This document shows, piece by piece, positions 1 to 4,734 of a DNA stretch of 13,667 bases (positions are counted from its first letter, which is position 1; the number at the start of each line of letters is the position of its first letter). The notes beneath the pieces are model-generated. The model did not search any database. It was not told the origin of the DNA and worked only from the letters and a program-made list of their open reading frames with translations. The stretch covers positions 1 through 13,667 of the forward strand of contig PWPZ01000113.1 in the NCBI GenBank assembly GCA_003556985.1. The letters are read 5' to 3'. The position numbers and the translations under genes are program-made. This DNA is from Bacteroidota bacterium (GTDB taxonomy: Bacteria; Bacteroidota; Bacteroidia; Bacteroidales; PUMT01).

Positions 1-2
1 CT

Positions 3-47
3 TATCCCGGCACCGTCATTGTTGACTTTCAGCGCGTTTTTTTATAA
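3..47 (+). CDS. Possible 3' end of an unidentified plus-strand gene
   Basis: The first ~45 bases have clearly higher GC than the A/T-rich bases that follow. Reading from base 3 is open and ends at TAA 45-47, giving a tail that reads YPGTVIVDFQRVFL. A second plus frame (from base 1, stop at 52-54) is also open, so the frame is not certain. No minus-strand frame offers a usable start here. I do not recognise the tail and assign no function. The call rests only on composition and on the position before the HU promoter. Confidence 0.25.
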   Translation, partial: YPGTVIVDFQRVFL

Positions 48-139
48 TGGTTAAAATGAAGTTTATACCTGAAAATAGCTGATTTAATGAATAAAAATGG
101 CCGTTTTATCAATATTTGTGGAATTTTTAGGGTACTAAG

Positions 140-170
140 TTTGCCAAGCCCAATAAATTCAATATATTTG
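140..170 (+). promoter_or_regulatory. Bacteroidota-type promoter for the HU gene
   Basis: A TTTG at 140-143 is followed, after 19 bases, by TATATTTG at 163-170, an exact TAnnTTTG box. This matches the known Bacteroidota -33/-7 pattern recognised by the primary sigma factor of this phylum. Transcription would begin around 175, giving a leader of roughly 45 nt before the ATG at 221. Confidence 0.75.
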
Positions 171-197
171 TCTTAAATCAAAGTTTTCAAATAGATT

Positions 198-208
198 TTT
201 AACTTAAA
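198..208 (+). promoter_or_regulatory. Leader element TTTAACTTAAA shared with htpG
   Basis: TTTAACTTAAA ends 12 bases before the HU ATG. The identical 11-mer ends 11 bases before the htpG ATG (4713-4723). It lies downstream of the predicted HU transcription start, so it would be in the mRNA leader. A role in translation or mRNA stability is inference. Confidence 0.35.
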
Positions 209-220
209 AAATTAATCATT

Positions 221-493
221 ATGAACAAGGCACAACTAATTGATGCAATTTCAGCAAATGCTGATTTGACAAAAGCTGATGCGAAAAAAGCACTGGATGC
301 TTTTATAGAAACCACTACAGAGGCTTTGAAAAAAGGTGATCGCGTTGCTCTGGTAGGTTTTGGCTCATTCTCCGTTTCAGAACGTAATGCAAGGACGGGT
401 AGGAATCCTCAGACAGGCCAGCCCATTACAATTGATGCCAAAAAAGTTGTTAAATTTAAGCCTGGTAGCGAATTGAACGACACCGTTCAGTAA
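221..493 (+). CDS. HU family DNA-binding protein
   Basis: This is a 90-residue nucleoid-associated protein, the usual length for HU/IHF-family proteins, which act as dimers that bind and bend DNA. Residues 1-40 form the helical dimerisation body (MNKAQLIDAI at the start). The signature GFGSF (46-50) precedes the DNA-binding arm, which carries the diagnostic RNPQTG (61-66); Pro63 is the residue that intercalates between bases in family structures. The C-terminus (KVVKFKPGSELNDTV) is the canonical family ending. The ATG is preceded by an A/T-rich leader without a Shine-Dalgarno sequence, normal for this phylum. The gene has its own promoter (140-170) and terminator (523-551), so it is a monocistronic unit. 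HU versus IHF-like subtype cannot be decided from sequence alone; the solitary context favours a homodimeric HU. Confidence 0.96.
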   Translation: MNKAQLIDAISANADLTKADAKKALDAFIETTTEALKKGDRVALVGFGSFSVSERNARTGRNPQTGQPITIDAKKVVKFKPGSELNDTVQ

Positions 494-522
494 AACCAAC
501 CAGTTGATCAGATAATTGTTTG

Positions 523-551
523 AAAAGGAGCCCTTGCGGGCTCCTTTTTTT
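523..551 (+). terminator. Intrinsic terminator of the HU gene
   Basis: A perfect 7-bp stem GGAGCCC (527-533) / GGGCTCC (538-544) has a TTGC loop. The upstream AAAA (523-526) can extend pairing into a run of seven T (545-551). This is a textbook Rho-independent terminator 30 bases after the HU stop codon. Confidence 0.93.
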
Positions 552-562
552 AATTATTTTTG
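534..562 (+). promoter_or_regulatory. Candidate promoter for trmH, nested in the HU terminator
   Basis: TATTTTTG at 555-562 is an exact TAnnTTTG -7 box. The nearest -33 candidate is TTG at 534-536, in the loop of the preceding terminator, with an 18-base spacer (the HU promoter has 19). Transcription would start near 567 and give a leader of ~27 nt to the ATG at 595. The -7 match is seen directly; its use as a promoter is inferred. Confidence 0.55.
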
Positions 563-594
563 TCTCATGTGTTGTTTGAAAATTATTGAATTTT

Positions 595-1266
595 ATGTCC
601 GTCGAACTGGTTAATTATCTGTCAGGGTTTGTTACACGGCAGCGCCTTGAAAATTTTGAAAAAGTGCTGGACTCCCGGACCAGATATATTAACCTGGTTT
701 GTGAAGACATATATCAAAGCCATAATGCAAGTGCCCTGATTCGTACCTGTGATTGTTTCGGAATACAGGATTTCCACATTCTTGAAAAAAGAAATGTTTT
801 TGAGGTCAATCCTGAAGTTGCCCTTGGTGCATCTAACTGGCTTTCGATTAAGCGCTATAATGATTCCGGGGGCAATTTTTCGCCGGTATTCGACAAGCTC
901 CGGTCAGACGGGTACCGTATCGTTGCAACAACCCCGGGGAGGTATAGTGTCCCGCTGGGAGAATTGGATCTTGAAAAAGGCCCCGTATCTCTTCTGTTCG
1001 GTACGGAAAAAGAGGGTTTGTCGCCCCGGCTGCTCGAGGAAGCAGACGAATTTGTAAGGATTGAAATGTTTGGCTTCACGGAAAGCTTCAATGTGTCAGT
1101 ATCGGCAGGCATTATTTTATATAATCTACGCATGAAGTTGCAGAACAGCAATGCAGACTGGCACCTGACACATGGTGAAAAACTTTCATTGAAACTTGAC
1201 TGGCTGCGTAAATCCATAAAGAGTTGTGACCTGATTGAAAAGGATTTTTATCGAAAAATAAAGTAA
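595..1266 (+). CDS. trmH: TrmH family (SpoU/SPOUT class) RNA 2'-O-ribose methyltransferase
   Basis: This is a SAM-dependent 2'-O-methyltransferase of the SpoU branch of the SPOUT (trefoil-knot) superfamily; close relatives methylate G18 of tRNA. The three family motifs are present in order. Motif 1 is NASALIRTCDCFG (residues 44-56), with Arg50 at the catalytic arginine position. Motif 2 is LFGTEKEGLS (134-143). Motif 3 is MFGFTESFNVSVSAG (158-172), which forms the knot and SAM site. The protein is 223 residues, close to E. coli TrmH (229), and has a basic C-terminal tail like TrmH, unlike RlmB, which carries a long N-terminal extension. The frame extends upstream to a TTG at 586, but I chose the ATG at 595 because it follows a plausible promoter and no ribosome-binding site supports the TTG. 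It stands alone behind the HU terminator. The exact RNA target (tRNA Gm18 or another site) is inferred. Confidence 0.85.
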   Translation: MSVELVNYLSGFVTRQRLENFEKVLDSRTRYINLVCEDIYQSHNASALIRTCDCFGIQDFHILEKRNVFEVNPEVALGASNWLSIKRYNDSGGNFSPVFDKLRSDGYRIVATTPGRYSVPLGELDLEKGPVSLLFGTEKEGLSPRLLEEADEFVRIEMFGFTESFNVSVSAGIILYNLRMKLQNSNADWHLTHGEKLSLKLDWLRKSIKSCDLIEKDFYRKIK

Positions 1267-1390
1267 ATTTCACCATATGCATATATCGCAGCTCAGCTTA
1301 ATGCCCTTTAAACCTCTGAGACACTTGAAATAACTGATTTGCAGCCTGATCAATATAATTTTCCGGTAAAAGAACCTGCACTAATAATTT

Positions 1391-1446
1391 CAACAGATTT
1401 GATTTTTATCAAAATAAAATGTATTTTTATCAATTGAAATCTGTTG
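1391..1446. repeat. 10-bp inverted repeat enclosing tandem FNR/CRP-box-like sites
   Basis: Perfect arms CAACAGATTT (1391-1400) and AAATCTGTTG (1437-1446) flank a 36-base core. TTGATTTTTATCAA at 1399-1412 exactly fits the FNR-type consensus TTGAT-N4-ATCAA. A second copy at 1420-1433 keeps the TTTTATCAA half but has TGTAT on the left. The direct repeat ATTTTTATCAA therefore recurs with a 21-base period (1402 and 1423). The element lies ~95 bases before the LytTR ATG, in the otherwise featureless 275-base gap after trmH. It looks like an operator array; which protein binds is unknown. Confidence 0.55.
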
Positions 1447-1541
1447 TTCGTCCACATTATCATATAATCTCTGGTACATCGGGATATGGCAAATAGTTTT
1501 TGAAATCAATATTGGATCAGATAAAATGTTTACTTTTGGGA

Positions 1542-2249
1542 ATGAACTGTATAGTAATTGACGACGACAAACTCTCCAGGCGAATCATTGAAGAGTTTAT
1601 AGAGAAAACGGATTTTCTGAATCATGTTGATTCGTTTGATAATGCCGTAGATGCCATAAAACTTTTTAAGGCAGGCAATGAAATACATCTTATATTTCTG
1701 GATATCGAGATGCCCGAGATGTCCGGTATAGAGTTTATAAAAACACTTAAAAGCCCCCCCCAGATAATCATTATTTCTTCCAAAGAGCAATATGCCGTTC
1801 AGGCATTTGAATATGATGTTACCGATTATTTGTTGAAACCTATTGCATACAGCCGGTTTTTCAGAGCGGCAGACAAGGCTTACAGTCAGTTTGTGAAAAA
1901 ATCGGTTGTGCCTGAAGGTAAGAATGAGATCTTTATAAAAAAGAATTCTTCTCTTATCAAACTGAATTATGATGATATTCTATGGATTGAAGCAATGGAA
2001 AATTATGTTATCGTTAATACCTTTGATGACAAGTTCACTATCCACTTCACCATGAAATCCATAGAGAAGAAATTACCCGTATCAAGATTCTCAAGGGTTC
2101 ACCGGTCATACATCGTAAATACCAGCAGTATAAACCTCATTGAAGATAATTCAATCGTAATTCCTGTTGAAGGAGGTGTCAAATCCATACCCATTGGCAA
2201 ATCATACAAGGATAAGCTTATGGATGATCTGAACCTGATGATCAAGTAA
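1542..2249 (+). CDS. LytTR-family response regulator transcription factor
   Basis: This is a cytoplasmic two-component response regulator of 235 residues in the AgrA/LytR/AlgR class. Residues ~1-118 are a receiver domain: acidic pocket D7-D8-D9, phospho-acceptor Asp54 in FLDIEMP, Ser79-Ser80 at the switch position, conserved Lys99 in DYLLKPI. Residues ~129-233 are a LytTR DNA-binding domain, with the typical DDILWIEAMENYV, a MKSIEKKLP segment and RVHRSYIVN. The open frame begins at a TTG at 1500, but the ATG at 1542 puts the first beta strand (NCIVIDDDK) at the N-terminus, as is normal for the family. No histidine kinase is in view, so it is an orphan here. In this phylum partners are often LytS/YehU-type kinases. 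The class III aminotransferase follows after 10 bases and may be co-transcribed. A C8 run (1754-1761) falls within the receiver coding sequence. The upstream FNR-box-like repeat is a candidate control site. Confidence 0.92.
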   Translation: MNCIVIDDDKLSRRIIEEFIEKTDFLNHVDSFDNAVDAIKLFKAGNEIHLIFLDIEMPEMSGIEFIKTLKSPPQIIIISSKEQYAVQAFEYDVTDYLLKPIAYSRFFRAADKAYSQFVKKSVVPEGKNEIFIKKNSSLIKLNYDDILWIEAMENYVIVNTFDDKFTIHFTMKSIEKKLPVSRFSRVHRSYIVNTSSINLIEDNSIVIPVEGGVKSIPIGKSYKDKLMDDLNLMIK

Positions 2250-2259
2250 TTTTTTTTAT

Positions 2260-3444
2260 ATGTTGCCCACCCGCCGGTTGTTTTTTGAGATTATTGCTCA
2301 AACTTCAGCTAATCCTATAGCACTTGAGATAGAAAAAGCCTCCGGATGCTGGCTTTATTCATCTGACGGAAAGAGATACTTTGATCTGATTGCCGGAGTC
2401 TCTGTAAGTAACATCGGGCATAATAACCCGGTGGTAATAAAAGCAATTAAGGAACAGCTTGACAGGCATATGCATATTATGGTTTATGGTGAGTTTATCC
2501 AGAAGCCCCAGGTTTTCCTGGCGGAAAAATTATGCAGTTTACTGCCGGGAGATCTTGATTCTGTTTATTACACAAACAGCGGGAGCGAAGCGGTTGAGGG
2601 AGCAATAAAACTTGCACGTAAGTATACCGGCAGATATGAAATAATAAGTTTTATAAACGGTTATCACGGAAGCACCATAGGGGCATTAAGTGTAATGGGA
2701 AATGAAACCCTTAAAAGGGCTTTCAGGCCTCTTATGCCTTCTGTAAAACAAGTTGAGTTCAACAAGCGTGAAGCTTTTGATGAAATTTCCGAGGCAACTG
2801 CCTGCGTGGTGATTGAGCCAATCCAGGCCGAAGCCGGTGTAATAATGCCGGAAAAGGATTTTCTGGGGAAATTGCGTGACAAGTGCACCGAAACCGGCAC
2901 ACTCCTGGTTTTTGACGAGATACAGACCGGATTCGGGAGAACGGGGAAGTTTTTTGCAATGGATCATTATAATGTAACTCCGGATATTGCTTTGTTTGCA
3001 AAAAGTTTCGGTGGCGGATTGCCCCTGGGAGCCTTTGTTTCATCCCGGAAGATCATGAAATCTTTATGCAGCAATCCTGCACTGGGCCATATCACTACCT
3101 TCGGTGGCCATCCGGTCTCTTGTGCGGCAGGTCTTGCTTCCATCGAGTATATTGTTGAAAACCATCTGACCGAAAAAGCCGGTCAGGCTGGTGAATTATT
3201 CCGGAAGTACCTTGTTCATAATGCAATTAAAGATATCAGAGGAACGGGCTTGTTGATGGCCTTTGAGCTTGAAAATGCCGAAACCGTAAAAAAAGTTGTT
3301 TCCCGTTGTATTGAAAAAGGTCTGGTTACTGAATGGTTTTTGTTTAATGAAAACTCTATCCGGATATCGCCCCCCCTGACAATAAGTGAAAGTGAGATTG
3401 AAGAGGCCAGCAGGATTCTTGTTGAATCAATCGATGAGGTTTGA
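2260..3444 (+). CDS. Class III PLP-dependent aminotransferase (acetylornithine/GABA aminotransferase-like)
   Basis: This is a 394-residue fold-type I PLP enzyme of class III (ArgD/GabT family), which transfers an omega-amino group to 2-oxoglutarate or a similar acceptor. Visible motifs: the PLP phosphate-binding SGSEAVEGA (107-115), FINGYHGSTIGALS, the cofactor-contacting FDEIQTGFGRTG with Asp219, the Schiff-base lysine Lys248 in LFAKSFGGGLPLGAF, and HITTFGGHPVSCAAG. Length is normal for the family. The ATG at 2260 is followed by the family-like N-terminus LPTRRLFFEIIAQTS. The stop of the LytTR regulator is 10 bases upstream, with an A/T-rich gap and no terminator hairpin, so one transcript is plausible. 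No arginine, GABA or lysine pathway gene is adjacent, so substrate cannot be deduced; I leave the symbol blank rather than call it argD. A C7 run at 3370-3376 lies near the 3' end. Confidence 0.9.
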   Translation: MLPTRRLFFEIIAQTSANPIALEIEKASGCWLYSSDGKRYFDLIAGVSVSNIGHNNPVVIKAIKEQLDRHMHIMVYGEFIQKPQVFLAEKLCSLLPGDLDSVYYTNSGSEAVEGAIKLARKYTGRYEIISFINGYHGSTIGALSVMGNETLKRAFRPLMPSVKQVEFNKREAFDEISEATACVVIEPIQAEAGVIMPEKDFLGKLRDKCTETGTLLVFDEIQTGFGRTGKFFAMDHYNVTPDIALFAKSFGGGLPLGAFVSSRKIMKSLCSNPALGHITTFGGHPVSCAAGLASIEYIVENHLTEKAGQAGELFRKYLVHNAIKDIRGTGLLMAFELENAETVKKVVSRCIEKGLVTEWFLFNENSIRISPPLTISESEIEEASRILVESIDEV

Positions 3445-3455
3445 TTTGCGGCACG

Positions 3456-3485
3456 GGGGCATCATTTGCTTAACAGCAATGCCCC
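3456..3485. terminator. Stem-loop at a convergent gene junction
   Basis: GGGGCAT (3456-3462) pairs with ATGCCCC (3479-3485), and the inner TGCT (3467-3470) pairs with AGCA (3475-3478) across a TAAC loop, leaving a four-base bulge. The hairpin includes the stop codon of the minus-strand DUF6132 gene and begins 12 bases after the stop of the plus-strand aminotransferase. Neither side has a T-run, so termination by a Rho-independent mechanism is doubtful. It may protect or pause the 3' ends of both transcripts. Confidence 0.35.
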
Positions 3486-3653
3486 GAAAAGCATTCCGTA
3501 GGCTGTGATCCTGTAAGGATTTGACGTTATTGCACATCCACCCGAATTACAACCTATAAAATAATAATATGCAAAGCCCAGCAGACCACCTATCAATATG
3601 CCGGCAAACAGCCTGAGGGTAAATATCTTCTTTATACGGGTTTTTATATTCAT
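3462..3653 (-). CDS. Small membrane protein, DUF6132-like
   Basis: This is a 63-residue protein with a basic N-terminus (MNIKTRIKK), a hydrophobic glycine-rich helix (about residues 12-33), a short cysteine-bearing loop FIGCNSGGCAITSNPY (C35 and C40), and a second hydrophobic stretch ending in YGMLFGALLLSK. This pattern of helix, GCxxGxCxITSxP loop and helix is how I recognise the DUF6132 family, common in Bacteroidota and of unknown function. The open frame begins at a TTG at 3659, but the first ATG is at 3653. A minus-strand promoter box lies ~25 bases upstream (3677-3684). It is convergent with the aminotransferase and divergent from the exported protein at 3819. The paired cysteines could serve in thiol chemistry or metal binding; that is only a guess. 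Confidence 0.75.
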   Translation of the reverse strand: MNIKTRIKKIFTLRLFAGILIGGLLGFAYYYFIGCNSGGCAITSNPYRITAYGMLFGALLLSK

Positions 3654-3676
3654 TATCAATTAGTTTTTAGAGATTG

Positions 3677-3708
3677 CAAAGATAGTGAAATATATTTATA
3701 TATAGAAA
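3677..3708 (-). promoter_or_regulatory. Minus-strand promoter for the DUF6132-like gene
   Basis: On the minus strand TATCTTTG (plus 3684 down to 3677) is an exact TAnnTTTG -7 box. TTTC (plus 3708-3705) sits 20 bases upstream as a one-mismatch -33 box. The implied leader to the ATG at 3653 is about 20 nt. Confidence 0.55.
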
Positions 3709-3818
3709 TATGAATAATAGATTTTTGCAGGGCAAGGCATTCTGGAATAATATTCTACCGGAAATATGTTTACTTGCAAATTTCTGACGTTAATGTTTAA
3801 AGACCAACTAAATTTGAC

Positions 3819-4643
3819 ATGTTGTTATCATTTTTCTTAAAAAGTCTCTTTATCTGCACGCTAATGAATTGTTTGAGTGTTCATTCCGGGCCGGCAGAAG
3901 CAGAAAATCATCTGAAGGGGCTATTTCATGAACTTTCAGAGGCTCGCGAGGCAGTTGAACGGGAAATAATAAGCCAAAATATAAAAGATGTGCTTGAGAC
4001 GGTATTGAAAAGGGAAGATTCTTATGAATATCCCTTTGATTCTCTTGATGCCCTGGGCAGGATTGCCTCTGCAGATAACCGCCTGAGGGTGTTCACCTGG
4101 AATTATTCCGATTCTCCGGTTGATCATAGTTATTTCGGATTTCTTCAATACCGGCCGGCCGAAGACGACACAATCAGTCTGTTCTTTTTGGATCACAACA
4201 AAACATTTGATAAAAAAGAATTTGATAATCTGACCTTTAGTCCGGAAAACTGGTATGGGGCACTTTATTATCAGATCCATGAAGTTACCCATGAAGGTAA
4301 TACCATGTATACCCTAATCGGATTTGATTTCAATGATGTGTTTACCAACATAAAATTAATTGATGCATTGTCTTTTACCAACGATTCACCCGTATTTGGC
4401 ACTCCTGTCTTCCAGTTTAAGGATGGTATAAGAAACAGGGTGATTTTTGAATATTCTTCAAAGGTTGTTATGATGGTCAGGTATGTACCTGCTATGGATA
4501 TGATCATATACGATCATCTGTCGCCAGGATCACCCCGGTTAAAGGGACTTTACCGCTACTACGGACCAGATTTTTCCTACGACGGTCTACGTTTTGTTAA
4601 TGGGAGATGGATCCATCAGCAGGATGTGGAATGGAGCCCTTAA
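3819..4643 (+). CDS. Conserved-looking exported protein of unknown function
   Basis: This is a 274-residue protein whose first ~28 residues look like a signal peptide: Lys8, a hydrophobic stretch SLFICTLMNCLSV, and a likely cleavage near AEA-EN. An acidic/amphipathic helical segment follows (about 30-65, HLKGLFHELSEAREAVE). The rest looks like a beta-rich, aromatic domain: FTWNYSD, YFGFLQY, WYGALYYQIHEV, YTLIGFDFND, IDALSF, VFGTPVFQF, RVIFEYSSKVVMMVRY, MIIYDHLSP, YYGPDFSYDGL and a terminal NGRWIHQQDVEW. I have the impression of similar tails in uncharacterised Bacteroidota proteins but cannot name a family. It most likely acts in the periplasm or at the envelope. It is divergent from the DUF6132-like gene and same-strand with htpG, 91 bases away. 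An internal start at M16 would destroy the signal peptide, so 3819 is preferred. Confidence 0.7.
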   Translation: MLLSFFLKSLFICTLMNCLSVHSGPAEAENHLKGLFHELSEAREAVEREIISQNIKDVLETVLKREDSYEYPFDSLDALGRIASADNRLRVFTWNYSDSPVDHSYFGFLQYRPAEDDTISLFFLDHNKTFDKKEFDNLTFSPENWYGALYYQIHEVTHEGNTMYTLIGFDFNDVFTNIKLIDALSFTNDSPVFGTPVFQFKDGIRNRVIFEYSSKVVMMVRYVPAMDMIIYDHLSPGSPRLKGLYRYYGPDFSYDGLRFVNGRWIHQQDVEWSP

Positions 4644-4650
4644 ATGACTA

Positions 4651-4682
4651 TTTGTCAGTTATGCCATTTGGCACAGGCTTTG
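4651..4682 (+). promoter_or_regulatory. Weak candidate promoter for htpG, with a dyad in the spacer
   Basis: TTTG at 4651-4654 is followed 20 bases later by AGGCTTTG (4675-4682), which keeps the TTTG of the -7 box but lacks the leading TA. A short dyad TGCC-ATTT-GGCA (4662-4673) occupies the spacer. No CIRCE-like inverted repeat is seen. The distance to the shared leader element (30 bases) is similar to that in HU (27 bases). Confidence 0.25.
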
Positions 4683-4712
4683 AAAACACTTTAAAAATTT
4701 TCAATAGAAGTG

Positions 4713-4723
4713 TTTAACTTAAA
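4713..4723 (+). promoter_or_regulatory. Leader element TTTAACTTAAA shared with HU
   Basis: An exact copy of the 11-mer at 198-208, here ending 11 bases before the htpG ATG. The element is itself a hyphenated palindrome (TTTAA-C-TTAAA). Function is unknown. Confidence 0.35.
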
Positions 4724-4734
4724 TTTAAATCGAA

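Noticed and set aside
749..1217. Overlapping open frames within trmH on both strands
   Set aside because: The trmH frame carries all three SpoU motifs; these are out-of-frame shadows without recognisable domains.
1531..1538. Exact TAnnTTTG box (TACTTTTG) just upstream of the LytTR ATG
   Set aside because: It ends 3 bases before the ATG, so transcription would begin at or inside the start codon, and no TTTG lies at the proper -33 spacing. Treated as chance.
2250..2257. T8 run between the LytTR regulator and the class III aminotransferase, as a terminator
   Set aside because: No hairpin precedes it, and the aminotransferase ATG follows within three bases.
3745..3755. Small dyad GAATA-A-TATTC in the divergent region between the DUF6132-like and exported-protein genes
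   Set aside because: Five-base A/T-rich arms are expected by chance in such sequence.
3809..3816. Exact TAnnTTTG box (TAAATTTG) upstream of the exported-protein gene
   Set aside because: It ends 2 bases before the ATG and lacks a -33 element at 19-21 bases; a start here would give a truncated leader.
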